Shown in pieces: positions 10,501-19,546 of a DNA stretch of 64,000 nucleotides. Source of the DNA: JAIRVZ01 sp031553415 (GTDB taxonomy: Bacteria > Bacteroidota > Bacteroidia > Bacteroidales > Azobacteroidaceae); the NCBI GenBank assembly GCA_031553415.1, contig JAVBLO010000007.1, forward strand, positions 124,001 through 188,000, read 5' to 3'. Position numbers and translations under genes: made by a program. Below the pieces are notes generated by a model. That model saw only the letters and a program-made list of their open reading frames with translations, did not search any database and was not told the origin of the DNA. Within the stretch, counting starts at the first letter, position 1, and each line of letters begins with the position of its first letter.

Positions 10501-10729
10501 CTGCTTCAATGCACAATACACGTCGCAAGCTAATTTTTTTACTCCTGAGGGCAAACGTATTCGCTATACGATAGATATGAAAAAAGAAAAGGATTATTAC
10601 CTCAATATCGATTACGGGCAAAAAGGTGTAGGCGGAGATAATTCATGGGGAAAACCAGTTCATGTCGAATACCTTGTGTTGTTGAGATATTACGAATATG
10701 GATATTCAATAGAGCCATTGATAAAATAA
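7538..10729 (+). CDS. GH2 beta-galactosidase (LacZ-type, secreted)
   Basis: 1063 residues from the ATG at 7538. I chose this start because it begins a clean signal peptide (MTLFNSKIIVAAILVLS to CMAQ); an in-frame ATG at 7457 would put 27 hydrophilic residues in front. The order is GH2 sugar-binding domain, immunoglobulin-like domain, TIM barrel and C-terminal beta-galactosidase small-chain domain. Diagnostic motifs are RTSHYPADPYFYELCDKYG, SMGNECGDG with acid/base E487, and IQCEYSHSMGNS with nucleophile E551. It should release terminal beta-linked galactose in the periplasm or at the surface. Together with the GH30 enzyme upstream and the hybrid sensor downstream it forms a galactan or arabinogalactan-type degradation set (inference). 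Other GH2 specificities cannot be excluded. Confidence 0.88.
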   Translation: MTLFNSKIIVAAILVLSLSVCMAQPAVPEYEDESVTGVNREKGRSTFWYYSSRDNAIDGGYYKCNDNVSLNGKWKFHFCEKPADRIVDFYKTDYDVSAWKDIDVPGSWPLQGYDKPLYMNHPYEFNTTNPYPYKVPVDWNPVGAYRRNFDVPIGWVDKRIVLHFGAVKSSFYVFVNGQKVGYSQDSKMQAEFDITPYVKAGATNVLAVEVYRFSKGSYLEGQDFWRLAGIKRDVWLYATPKVFLQDFFVKAGLKNDYKDGQFDLSFTLANKSNRNETAEVSVTLLDEKNIPVIDKKNTLKLQKNKTVTQNIAQTISNCKQWNAENPQLYTLLIEVKSPQGTVYSSSKTGFRTVEIKNAQLLINGQYVYVKGANRHEHHPEFGHYIPKESMERDLELIKQFNLNAIRTSHYPADPYFYELCDKYGVYMVDEANVESHGLGAALQNIIDSTRHIACDPGWEAIHLDRMERMFQRDKNHPAVILWSMGNECGDGRNFRKGYEMLHKFDPTRYVQFEQAGTLPHTDVYCPMYMKMENMKNYALSKNATKPLIQCEYSHSMGNSLGNFQDYWDLIESYPLLQGGFVWDFIDQGIENTRNGQRFFDYGGGFGLEHIRNDANFCANGLFNSGRNPNPHAYEAKKVLQGIRVKKSPAGENGFLVVNNYSFINTNKYVMKWSIIKDGHVVESGTLSPAIAPLKSDIVKIPYKTTITVDAEYYINFEFITRQAEGLLPADWVIAYDQLPLNTYQYSPQNNTSIVSPTDDALICRETSDSIIIGGNNGLIVAFDKKKGMLCKYTGNGIDFVRSSMKPDFYRVRIDNDDWDAANDIWMNTSGKITTVTVNVLKEPLKNKKNQFGTITVSVNYTLVAGSEAQNMIYFENMYTIYPDGKIDIANRFTPKYYNGEASMSIPRIGQVVQINGELSNAKWYGRGPWENYADRKTSALVGNYSMPVKDLAYDYIRPQENGYRTDVRWLELTNADGAGLKIKGTPMFCFNAQYTSQANFFTPEGKRIRYTIDMKKEKDYYLNIDYGQKGVGGDNSWGKPVHVEYLVLLRYYEYGYSIEPLIK

Positions 10730-10794
10730 TCTGTATGAAATTCTATGTGTTCTATATGCCTATGTGTTTCAAAAAATAATTGTAGGAATTTTAC

Positions 10795-10802
10795 TACATT
10801 TG
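10795..10802 (+). promoter_or_regulatory. Bacteroidota -7 element (TACATTTG) before the hybrid sensor gene
   Basis: TACATTTG fits the TAnnTTTG consensus and lies 18 nt before the ATG at 10820. No good TTTG -33 box is present at the usual spacing, so this is a partial match. Confidence 0.45.
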
Positions 10803-10819
10803 GAATTAAATTTATTTGA

Positions 10820-13800
10820 ATGTTAAAACGCTTATTCATATTATTGTTTTTGATTGTTGAATCAATCTCAATATTTCCGGTTGAGATTAACTATCCGACT
10901 GTTATCCAGAAATATAGTATGCTGGATGGATTGTCGAACGATATAGTCTACGATGTGTGCCGGGATGCCGATGGTTGTATCTGGTTCGCTACAGCTGAAG
11001 GAATATCTAAATTTAACGGTTTGGAATTCTCTTCTTATGATTGGAAACGGGACAGCGCCGAGATGATAAATCACCAGGCATTGAAAATCCTGTATAACCA
11101 GAATAAAATGTATGTTGCCACTCATTTTGGTATTGTGGTATACAATATGGAACTTAATAATTTTAAGACGATATTGCCTTCTGGAACCAATAGTATGAAA
11201 GTAAAAGCCCTTGCATATTCTTCTGATGGAAACATCTGGGTGGGCTCGTATGACGGTCATGGCGTTTATAAATATAATATTACAGACGGATCATTTACTC
11301 CATTGCAATATCAGTATACCGACAACAGGGTTATCTCACTTTATGAAGATAAAGAAGGACATCTTTATATCGGAACTCACTTCGGCGGATTAGATGTAGT
11401 AGACCTGAAGACAAATCATACAATTAATTACAGCGATATAAAGGTAGGAATGCCAGATAAACAAGTCGAGAAGATATTGGAAGATTCATTTGGCAATATC
11501 TGGATTGGAACATGGGGTGGATTGGTTCATTACAATAAAACCAACCAGAAACTAAGGGTCTTTTCTAACGGCAAACTGAAGGATTGCAAAATAAATGCAC
11601 TGGAAGAAGATCAAACAGGCAACTTGTGGGTGGGTACTGAAACCGGACTGATCTCGTTCAATATCCGTGAAGCTTTGCTCAATCCCCACAATTTCAAGAT
11701 GGATTCGTATGATGAAACCCGCAATGAATACGGATTGTCATACCGGACTGTGCTTGACCTTCATTGTGATTCGAACAACAATATCTGGATTGCAACCAAT
11801 TCCGGAGGAGTTAATTTTATTGCCCGGTTCCAACCACAGTTCAGCCGCATTATTTATGATCCGCGGCTCGAAAACAGTTTGTCATACCGTCGTGTAACAT
11901 CGGTAAGTGAAGACGAAACAGGAAATCTTTGGATTGCTACCGATGGTGGAGGTGTTAACTACTATGATAAGGAAAAGAAAAATATTTCCGTATTCAATAA
12001 AAACAACAGCAACCTGAAAGATAATGCAGTGCTATGTTCTTTAGTAGATTCGGATGGTGATGTCTGGTTTGGTACCTATAACAATATGCTATATCACAAA
12101 AATACAGGAAATAAGAACTTTTCCGTTTATAAAGGTTCGGAATCAACATCAAATACCTTGATGAGTGGTGATTTGCTTTGCCTTGCCGAAGATGACTACA
12201 AAAGAATCTGGGTTGGGCAACGCTCAGGATTGGTTTATTTCGACAAAAAGCAACAGACTTTTGTTCAGATACCCGAACTTAAATGGATTTGTGTGAATTG
12301 TATTTATCCGACTAAAGACGGAATTTATATCGGGGCGCAACCTAAAGTGTTTTTCTACGATTTTATTACCAAAGAATTGAAATCGCCTCATCCCATATTT
12401 GAAAATTTATTTACAAATTGCCTGTTTGTAGATGAAGATAACAAACTGTGGATTGGAACAAAAGGACAGGGGCTTTTCTGCTATAATCCCCAAGATAAAA
12501 GCATAGTGAACTTCAATATACAGTCGGGATTACCCAGCGATGATGTGTGCAAAATATTACAGGATAATGGGCATAACTTTTGGATAAGTACTACAAAAGG
12601 CATTACGAAAATATCTAAATCAACCAAAGAGATTCAAAACTTTAATACCAAGGATGGCATACAGCCCGGGATGTTTATCGAAAATTGTGGAACCCGCACC
12701 CGTTCCGGACAAATCCTACTTGGAGGCACCGAAGGATTGACATTGTTTTATCCGTCTGAAGTGAAACGTGATTTTATGCATCCCAATATCATATTCACCA
12801 ATTTTTTATTATTTAATAATCCTGTTCAGGTGCGGTCGGCTTCCAATCCTAAATCTCCATTGGAAAAAGATGTCAATTATGTGGATGAAATAATGTTGGA
12901 ATATGATGAATCGGTATTTACCATTGAATATGCTTCGGTGGATTACCGGAGTACGGGGCAAATCAATTATGCCTATATCCTCGAAGGAGCCGATAAAGAC
13001 TGGAACTATGTTAAAGACAAACGGATAGCAACTTACCGCTACTTAGCTCCGGGAACATACCTGTTCAAAGTGATGGCGTCTAATTTCGACGGACAGTTTG
13101 ATTCTTCGAAATACAGGAATATTAAGATTACGATCAATCCACCATTCTATATGACTTGGTGGGCTTATATAATATATGTTATATTGTTTTTTGTTTTATG
13201 TTATTTGGTTTGGGTATTCCTAACCATCAAAACAAAAGCATTGAACCAGATAAAATACGAACGTCTTGAACGCCGGAAGTCGGAAGAATTGCATCAGGAG
13301 AAACTGTTGTTCTTTACCAATATTTCGCACGAACTTAAAACGCCTCTTACTTTGATTGCAGCACCCGTTGACCGGTTGCTGAAAGATGAAACATCGAACG
13401 ATAAGAAATATTTATTATCACTTATCAAACGGAATGTGGTTCGTCTCCTCAACAATATCAACCAGATAATGGATATTCGTAAAATTGACCGTGATTTGAT
13501 GAAATTACGGGTCAAGGAAATGGATATTGTTTCGTTTGTCGGAGAAGTGATTGAACTGTTCAAAGACCTGGCGCAATCGAAACACATAGAACTTGAATAT
13601 AGTCACCAATACAATGAATTACTTGCCTGGATTGACCCTGAATTCCTCGATAAGATATTATGTAATATATTATCCAATGCTATGAAGTTCACTCCCGAAC
13701 ATGGCGAGATTATTGTCAACCTCTTTACTACGGATGCAGACATGCCTGAAGATAGCCGGTTGTGTATAGAAATCACCGATACGGGTAAAGGTATCCCGGA

Positions 13801-14872
13801 ACAACACCTGTCACGAATTTTCGAAAGATTCTATCAGGCCGAAACTGTTAAAGTGGAGAAAACCGGAACAATCGGTTCCGGAGTCGGACTTCACTTGGTG
13901 AAATCACTTCTTGAACTTCACAAAGGAACTATCTCTGTAGAAAGTAAGGTAGGAGTGGGAACGAAATTCATAGTCTCAATCCCATTCACAGGTGATAATT
14001 ATACCGTTCAAGAGAAAGTAAATGGAGAGTATACCTATTATCATGCCGAACAGCTGTCGGCTATTGGAGTTACAACTGAATTTCCTCAACAGGAAGAAGA
14101 TCACGCTATAGAACAACGGAATAAAATATTGATTATAGATGATGACCCGGAAATACTTAATTTTCTGAAATTTGAACTTGGTAATGATTATGATATTATA
14201 CAGGCGTCAAACGGTCGCATTGGATTGGAAAAGGCTTGTGAGACTATCCCCGACTTGATTATCAGCGACGTAATGATGACCGAAATGGATGGTATAAAGA
14301 TGTGTAAGGAGTTGAAAACGAATATCAATACAAGTCATATTCCGGTTATCCTGTTGACAGCCAAAAGTACTGTCGATGACAGAATTGAAGGTTTGGAAGT
14401 CGGGGCAGATTCCTATATTCCCAAGCCTTTTGACATCCGTCACTTGCGTGTGCGGATAAAAAAACTGATAGAATTGAGGGAAAACATCCGCTCAAGGTAT
14501 GTTGAAAATCTCGGCGAACAAACGATTGAAAAGCCTAAAGGAACTTCTTCTCTCGATGAAAAACTGTTGCAGAAGATTGTCGAGTTTATCCGGACAAATA
14601 TATCTGACCCGGATATCAATGGTGAAACAATAGCCCAGCATGTAGCTATGAGCCGTATGAGTTTACACCGCAAACTGAAAGCGCTCACAGGACTCTCTGC
14701 CGGAGAATTTATCCGTAATATTCGCCTCGAAGAAGCAAAGAAAATGCTTGAAGATGGTGGACGGACAGTATCGGAAGTCTCTTATGATGTGGGTTATACT
14801 TCTCCATCTTATTTCTATACCTGCTTTGTAAAGAAATTCGGAGTTTCTCCGTCAGATATAAACAGGAAGTAG
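10820..14872 (+). CDS. Hybrid two-component system regulator (sensor, kinase, receiver and AraC HTH in one protein)
   Basis: 1350 residues. A signal peptide (about 1-21) leads into a periplasmic sensor of repeated two-component propeller blades (repeated NIWIGT, NLWVGTETG, NLWIATDGGG), then a Y_Y_Y domain (about 690-775) and one membrane helix (about 778-800). The cytoplasmic half has a dimerisation/phosphoacceptor domain (FTNISHELKTPL, H837), an HATPase domain (NILSNAMKF, DTGKGIP, GSGVGLHL), a receiver domain (IIDDDPE, phosphoacceptor D1150 in ISDVMM, K in PKPFD) and an AraC-type HTH at the end (SRMSLHRKL, SEVSYDVGYTSPSYF). Such proteins sense oligosaccharides released from a target glycan and switch on the matching locus. 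The obvious targets are the GH30 and GH2 genes just upstream. Confidence 0.95.
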   Translation: MLKRLFILLFLIVESISIFPVEINYPTVIQKYSMLDGLSNDIVYDVCRDADGCIWFATAEGISKFNGLEFSSYDWKRDSAEMINHQALKILYNQNKMYVATHFGIVVYNMELNNFKTILPSGTNSMKVKALAYSSDGNIWVGSYDGHGVYKYNITDGSFTPLQYQYTDNRVISLYEDKEGHLYIGTHFGGLDVVDLKTNHTINYSDIKVGMPDKQVEKILEDSFGNIWIGTWGGLVHYNKTNQKLRVFSNGKLKDCKINALEEDQTGNLWVGTETGLISFNIREALLNPHNFKMDSYDETRNEYGLSYRTVLDLHCDSNNNIWIATNSGGVNFIARFQPQFSRIIYDPRLENSLSYRRVTSVSEDETGNLWIATDGGGVNYYDKEKKNISVFNKNNSNLKDNAVLCSLVDSDGDVWFGTYNNMLYHKNTGNKNFSVYKGSESTSNTLMSGDLLCLAEDDYKRIWVGQRSGLVYFDKKQQTFVQIPELKWICVNCIYPTKDGIYIGAQPKVFFYDFITKELKSPHPIFENLFTNCLFVDEDNKLWIGTKGQGLFCYNPQDKSIVNFNIQSGLPSDDVCKILQDNGHNFWISTTKGITKISKSTKEIQNFNTKDGIQPGMFIENCGTRTRSGQILLGGTEGLTLFYPSEVKRDFMHPNIIFTNFLLFNNPVQVRSASNPKSPLEKDVNYVDEIMLEYDESVFTIEYASVDYRSTGQINYAYILEGADKDWNYVKDKRIATYRYLAPGTYLFKVMASNFDGQFDSSKYRNIKITINPPFYMTWWAYIIYVILFFVLCYLVWVFLTIKTKALNQIKYERLERRKSEELHQEKLLFFTNISHELKTPLTLIAAPVDRLLKDETSNDKKYLLSLIKRNVVRLLNNINQIMDIRKIDRDLMKLRVKEMDIVSFVGEVIELFKDLAQSKHIELEYSHQYNELLAWIDPEFLDKILCNILSNAMKFTPEHGEIIVNLFTTDADMPEDSRLCIEITDTGKGIPEQHLSRIFERFYQAETVKVEKTGTIGSGVGLHLVKSLLELHKGTISVESKVGVGTKFIVSIPFTGDNYTVQEKVNGEYTYYHAEQLSAIGVTTEFPQQEEDHAIEQRNKILIIDDDPEILNFLKFELGNDYDIIQASNGRIGLEKACETIPDLIISDVMMTEMDGIKMCKELKTNINTSHIPVILLTAKSTVDDRIEGLEVGADSYIPKPFDIRHLRVRIKKLIELRENIRSRYVENLGEQTIEKPKGTSSLDEKLLQKIVEFIRTNISDPDINGETIAQHVAMSRMSLHRKLKALTGLSAGEFIRNIRLEEAKKMLEDGGRTVSEVSYDVGYTSPSYFYTCFVKKFGVSPSDINRK

Positions 14873-14890
14873 GAGGAATATTGCCTGTTT

Positions 14891-16687
14891 TTACGGTTTG
14901 ATAAACTTTGCCGCCACGCTGTTTTCTTCTCCAAAAAGTAGTGCAGTGTTGATTAGCGCCAGGTGCGAATAAGCCTGTGGAAAATTACCCAGCCGGCGTT
15001 TGGTTGTAAAATCCAAATCTTCACTGAATAATCCCAGATGATTCGAATAAGTAAGCAGCTGGTCGAAGATCAATCGGGCTTCTTCTTTTTCTCCGATCAT
15101 ATATAACGCCCTGACTAACCAGAAAGTACAGATGGTAAAAGCGGAAGACGGCAAGCCGAAATCATCTTCATTTTTGTAACGATACATCAATCCGTTATGT
15201 AAAAGTTCTTCTTTAATTTTTTTTACTGTTTTGATGTATCTTTCGTCAGCCGGCTCGATGAATCCATATCGTTCCATTAACAAAAGGGAAGAATCCATAT
15301 CGTGGTTGTCATACGCCTGAGTGAAACTCTGCAAATTCTCATTCCAACCATGTTCAAGGATGTCGGATTTGATTTTATAGGCTTCTTTTTCCCATGCGCT
15401 CACATAATCAGTCTGTTCTAAAAATCTGGCGATATCGATAGCGCGATCTAAAGCCACCCAGCTCATTATTTTCGAAAATACGAAATGCTTTTCTTTATTC
15501 CTGAATTCCCAAATACTTTGGTCCGGGTCTTTCCAGCTGATGTAGACACTTTTAACGATGGCTTTAACTATTTCCCACATTTCTTCGATTTCGTCTAATG
15601 TTCCCGGAAAGTGAAAATAATAATTCCGGATAACTTCCATCAGGTAACCTAACGAATCATTTTGTTTTTGGTAATATGCTGCATTTCCTATCCTCACAGG
15701 TTGTGAATTCTCATACCCTGAAAGATGAGTTAAAATTTCTTCGGTCAAAGTACGGCTGCCATCAATGCCATATACGATTTGGAATGAATCGGCTTTTGTT
15801 TTCAATATGTTTTTAATGAAAAACATAAATCGTTTGGCAGTCGATTGGTGTCCCATTTTCAGCAAGGTTTCAATCGACATGGAGGCATCGCGTATCCAGC
15901 AATAACGGTAGTCCCAGTTCCGCACTTCTCCTATTGTTTCCGGAATGCTTGTAGTCAAAGCCGCGATGACCGCACCGGATTGTTCGGATGACATCAGCTT
16001 TAGTATCAGTAAACTTCGGGAGATGACATCGTTATATGAACTGAATTTTCTGGATCGGTTGTTCCAGTTCAGCCAATATACCTTTGTCCGTTGATATTCC
16101 AAATAGGTACGTTCAATATCGATTGGTATAAGTTTCTGGTTATATGATAAGAGCAGGAATTCATCTTTTGTCAGTACAAATTCATAACTGTTTAAGATTA
16201 TGTCAAAATCAATGCTCGAATACAAATACATATTATCGTTCCCGTTTTCAAGGGAAAAGGTCCGGATAAAGTCGGGGAATTTCCGGTGTGTGACCTGAGC
16301 CCTGGCATAGTTCATCGATGGTTCGTATTGTATACGAAAACAAGGCTCCCCATTTAATAGCCTGATATAACGGTATATTTCTGCCGGTATGTAATGCTTT
16401 TCCGAATAAGTGCGGTATCTCGGCATGAAATCAAGTACTTCGAAACTTCCTTTTTCCGAAGAAAACTGGGTGCAAAGGATATTGGTGTTGTCAAGATATT
16501 TTTGAGTAACGTTGTAATCATCAGATACAATGAAATTTAAACAACCTCCTTTATCTTTATCTAAAATTTTTGAAAAAACAGAAGGAGAGTCGAAAAAAGG
16601 AAGACATAACCAATCAATGCTCCCTGTCCGGGAAACCAATGCGGCTGTTTTGCAGTTGCCGATAACCCCATAGTTTAAACCATCCAT
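14891..16687 (-). CDS. GH15-family glucan hydrolase (glucoamylase or trehalase type)
   Basis: 598 residues, no signal peptide, so cytoplasmic. The N-terminal beta-sandwich begins LNYGVIGNCKTAALVSRTG and SIDWLCLPFFDSPSVF, typical of bacterial GH15. The alpha/alpha barrel has WDYRYCWIRDAS (258-269) and ends with GNFPQAYSHLALINTALL (about 567-584), a GH15 signature. The family includes glucoamylases, dextranases and trehalases, and residues alone do not decide the substrate. Divergent transcription from the trehalose-6-phosphate synthase/phosphatase 227 nt away makes trehalose or short alpha-glucans likely (inference). It converges on the hybrid sensor gene with only 18 nt between the stops. Confidence 0.87.
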   Translation of the reverse strand: MDGLNYGVIGNCKTAALVSRTGSIDWLCLPFFDSPSVFSKILDKDKGGCLNFIVSDDYNVTQKYLDNTNILCTQFSSEKGSFEVLDFMPRYRTYSEKHYIPAEIYRYIRLLNGEPCFRIQYEPSMNYARAQVTHRKFPDFIRTFSLENGNDNMYLYSSIDFDIILNSYEFVLTKDEFLLLSYNQKLIPIDIERTYLEYQRTKVYWLNWNNRSRKFSSYNDVISRSLLILKLMSSEQSGAVIAALTTSIPETIGEVRNWDYRYCWIRDASMSIETLLKMGHQSTAKRFMFFIKNILKTKADSFQIVYGIDGSRTLTEEILTHLSGYENSQPVRIGNAAYYQKQNDSLGYLMEVIRNYYFHFPGTLDEIEEMWEIVKAIVKSVYISWKDPDQSIWEFRNKEKHFVFSKIMSWVALDRAIDIARFLEQTDYVSAWEKEAYKIKSDILEHGWNENLQSFTQAYDNHDMDSSLLLMERYGFIEPADERYIKTVKKIKEELLHNGLMYRYKNEDDFGLPSSAFTICTFWLVRALYMIGEKEEARLIFDQLLTYSNHLGLFSEDLDFTTKRRLGNFPQAYSHLALINTALLFGEENSVAAKFIKP

Positions 16688-16914
16688 GCCTGTAGTTGTT
16701 ATATTAGAAATGTTTAACTTGGATTTTTTTATATAAATCGTTACCTTTGTGATAAAGAAAAATGTATCGGTCTAAAATTCTAATGTTTTCGAAGCCTCGA
16801 TTCATTAGTATAATCTATTGGCAAATTTACTGATTTTTAGTTTTCTGATCATCATCTGTAAGTAATAATTTTACTTTGTTTTATTTTTAACCGCTGAAAC
16901 AAAAATACCTGAAC

Positions 16915-19083
16915 ATGAAGCTTGTTATTATATCCAACAGATTACCACTTAAAATTTCGAAAGATGGTAATGGCCGGCACAGTATAGTTCCCAGCGAAGG
17001 CGGATTAACCACTGGCCTTGATTCTTTAAAAACATCTGTCGGAAAGTATTGGGTAGGTTGGCCGGGTATGTATGTCGAAAATCCTAAGGAAAAAGAAGCA
17101 ATCAATCAGGAACTGTTAAAGCATAATTTTTATCCGGTTTATCTGTCTCCCAGACAAATCGAAAATTTTTATGAAGGGTATTGTAACAGCGTGTTATGGC
17201 CCTTGTGTCATTACTTTTTCAGTTATATACAATATGATAATAAATATTGGGAAGCCTACAAGGAAATAAATGCATTGTTTTGTGCGGAAGCCCTGAAAAT
17301 AATTGAACCGGATGATATTGTCTGGATACAGGATTACCAGTTGATGCTACTTCCTCAAATGCTCCGTGAAAATAACTTGGATATAAGTATCGGTTATTTC
17401 CATCATATTCCTTTTCCTTCCTATGAGCTTTTCCGTACTTTATCCGAAAGGGCGGATATTTTGAATGGTTTGTTAGGAGCTGATTTGATAGGATTCCATA
17501 CACACGACTACATGAGGCATTTTATCAGTGCTGTATATAGGGTTCTTAAACTCGATTGTCATCTGGACGAAATTTATTTGGAAGACCGGGTGGTCAATGT
17601 TGATGCTTTTCCAATGGGCATTAATTATGATATGTTTTATAATGCATTGGATAATCCACGGATTTCGAAGAAAGCGCAAAAATTCAGGAGTGACTTTGGC
17701 GATGGGAAACTGATATTGTCTGTCGACCGGTTGGATTATAGCAAAGGAATATTAATCCGGCTGACAAGTTTTATGAATTTTTTGGAAAATAATCCGCGTT
17801 ACAGGAAAAATGTCTCTTTGGTGATGATTGTCGCTCCTTCGCGTGATCATGTTGGAAAGTATGCCGGACTGAAAGACGAAATCGATAAAACTGTTGGCGC
17901 CATTAATGCGAAGTACCGGACGATGAACTGGACGCCTATCTATTATTTTTACCGTTCTTATCCGTTTGAAGATTTAGCTGCATTTTACCACGTTTCTGAT
18001 ATTGCACTCGTTACTCCGTTGCGTGATGGAATGAATCTGGTAGCCAAAGAATATCTTGCAGCCAAAAGAGACCAACCGGGAGTACTGATTTTGAGTGAAA
18101 TGGCAGGAGCGGCCAACGAATTGTCGGATGCTATAATTGTTAATCCCAACAATGCGAGGGATATGGAAAATGCCATCAAGCAAGCGTTGGAAATGCCTGT
18201 TGAAGAACAAATACAAACCATGTCTGCTTTACAGGAAATTGTTTCCGTTCAGACTGTTAGCCAGTGGGCAAAAGATTTTCTGGATGAATTGAAAAGTGTA
18301 AAAGAAAAAAACCGTCATTTGCAACGGAAAAACATAATCGAACCGGATTTTGACGATATAAAAAAAGCTTACAACTTTTCCCGGAACAGATTACTTATTT
18401 TAGATTATGACGGAACTCTGGTAAATTTTCAGGATAATCCATTGAAAGCTACTCCACCGGCCGGATTATTGGACTTACTGGAAAAACTAAGTTGTGATTC
18501 AAAAAACAGGATTGAGATTTGTAGTGGACGGAATAAGAATATTTTGGAAAAGTGGTTTGGGCATTTACCGATTGGCTTGTCGGCAGAACATGGAGTATAT
18601 TTTAAAGAGGATGGTATTTGGCATCAACAAGCTCCTAAAATTGAATGGGATGATGAAATTCTCCACATCATTATGAGAATTACTAAGAGGACTCCCAAGT
18701 CGAGGATAGAAATAAAAGATACGGCTATTGTGTGGCATTACAGAAATGTAGATCCGTGGTTGGTGAATATGAGAATTACGCAATTAATAGATGCTTTGAT
18801 AACGCCTTGTTCCCGTTCAAACCTGCAAATCGTGAAAGGAAACAAAATAATCGAGGTTAAAACTAGTGAAGTGAACAAGGGTATAGAAACTGAACGCTTA
18901 CTTAGTGAAAAAAAATATGATTTTATCCTTGCTATGGGCGATGATACTACCGATGAAGATATGTTCAGGGCATTGCCTGCGAACGCTTATACAATCAAAA
19001 TCGGAGAACATTATACTGCCGCCCGGTATCGTCTTTCTGAACCTGTATATGTGATTGAGTTTTTGAAAAAATTGTTATCTTGA
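16915..19083 (+). CDS. otsAB: Bifunctional trehalose-6-phosphate synthase/phosphatase
   Basis: 722 residues. The N-terminal GT20 domain (about 1-475) carries the GGLTTGLDSL glucosyl-binding loop, HDYMRHF, VDRLDYSKG and DGMNLVAKEYLAA motifs. It makes trehalose-6-phosphate from UDP-glucose and glucose-6-phosphate. The C-terminal HAD phosphatase domain (about 490-722) has the nucleophile motif DYDGT (D497/D499) and MGDDTTDEDMF (about 674-684), and removes the phosphate. The fused order matches the two-domain enzymes common in Bacteroidota. Product use is probably osmotic or stress protection. A GH15 hydrolase is transcribed away from the same 227-nt gap. A strong hairpin terminator follows at 19162. 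Confidence 0.95.
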   Translation: MKLVIISNRLPLKISKDGNGRHSIVPSEGGLTTGLDSLKTSVGKYWVGWPGMYVENPKEKEAINQELLKHNFYPVYLSPRQIENFYEGYCNSVLWPLCHYFFSYIQYDNKYWEAYKEINALFCAEALKIIEPDDIVWIQDYQLMLLPQMLRENNLDISIGYFHHIPFPSYELFRTLSERADILNGLLGADLIGFHTHDYMRHFISAVYRVLKLDCHLDEIYLEDRVVNVDAFPMGINYDMFYNALDNPRISKKAQKFRSDFGDGKLILSVDRLDYSKGILIRLTSFMNFLENNPRYRKNVSLVMIVAPSRDHVGKYAGLKDEIDKTVGAINAKYRTMNWTPIYYFYRSYPFEDLAAFYHVSDIALVTPLRDGMNLVAKEYLAAKRDQPGVLILSEMAGAANELSDAIIVNPNNARDMENAIKQALEMPVEEQIQTMSALQEIVSVQTVSQWAKDFLDELKSVKEKNRHLQRKNIIEPDFDDIKKAYNFSRNRLLILDYDGTLVNFQDNPLKATPPAGLLDLLEKLSCDSKNRIEICSGRNKNILEKWFGHLPIGLSAEHGVYFKEDGIWHQQAPKIEWDDEILHIIMRITKRTPKSRIEIKDTAIVWHYRNVDPWLVNMRITQLIDALITPCSRSNLQIVKGNKIIEVKTSEVNKGIETERLLSEKKYDFILAMGDDTTDEDMFRALPANAYTIKIGEHYTAARYRLSEPVYVIEFLKKLLS

Positions 19084-19161
19084 TTTTTTAATCATATTTT
19101 AACAGATTGTTCCATTCCAAGGTGTATGGTATGTGATTGCTATAGGATTGAACAAAAAAAG

Positions 19162-19203
19162 AGGCAGGAATTGGAAAAATATCTATTTCAATTCCTGCCT
19201 TTT
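19162..19203 (+). terminator. Intrinsic terminator after otsAB
   Basis: An 11-bp stem, GGCAGGAATTG (19163-19173) with CAATTCCTGCC (19189-19199), is extended by an A-T pair and followed by TTTT. A run of A precedes the stem, so it could also stop leftward transcription. The rest of the 463-nt gene-free stretch (19084-19546) holds this hairpin, two AACCGGTT palindromes (19216-19223, 19238-19245), the 26-bp inverted repeat below and AT-rich sequence. Confidence 0.8.
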
Positions 19204-19261
19204 CTTGTTGCCGGTAACCGGTTTCTTTTCAATTTACAACCGGTTATAAATAAATTTTTCT

Positions 19262-19327
19262 GTATTATAATTAAAATTATCTGTAATATAATTACAATTA
19301 CATTACAGATAATTTTAATTATAATAC
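19262..19327. repeat. Perfect 26-bp inverted repeat, AT-rich, 14-nt loop
   Basis: Arm 19262-19287 (GTATTATAATTAAAATTATC, then TGTAAT) is exactly complementary to arm 19302-19327 around ATAATTACAATTAC. A 26-of-26 match in non-coding DNA is not random drift. There is no T-run, and a separate terminator lies 60 nt upstream, so termination is not its obvious job. It may be a small non-autonomous element, a replication or recombination site, or a structured RNA. Confidence 0.85.
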
Positions 19328-19514
19328 TTGGAGTTTCATATAGAAACAAAGACTTTTCCCGGCTAATTTTCAAAATTAGTTTGTGTTAAAATATATAAAA
19401 TTGTTCCTCAATTTACTTTCAGATCTTTTAGAACTCCCTATCACATTATCTAACAAATTTGTTGATGATTTCAAAAAGGTTATACTATTTTCGGAGAATT
19501 TGAATAAATGATTT

Positions 19515-19522
19515 TATATTTG
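19515..19522 (+). promoter_or_regulatory. -7 element (TATATTTG) before the DUF3990-type gene
   Basis: TATATTTG matches TAnnTTTG and lies 24 nt before the ATG at 19547. A TTTG at 19499-19502 is only 12 nt away, too close for a standard -33 box. Confidence 0.5.
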
Positions 19523-19546
19523 TATTTCAAATTATAGCAATTGATT

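Noticed and set aside
10820..14872. Splitting the hybrid sensor into separate kinase and regulator genes
   Set aside because: One uninterrupted frame covers all domains in the order expected for this class.
19126..19389. An 87-codon ORF across the terminator and the 26-bp inverted repeat
   Set aside because: The translation is dominated by Ile/Asn from the AT-rich palindrome, and a terminator lies inside it.
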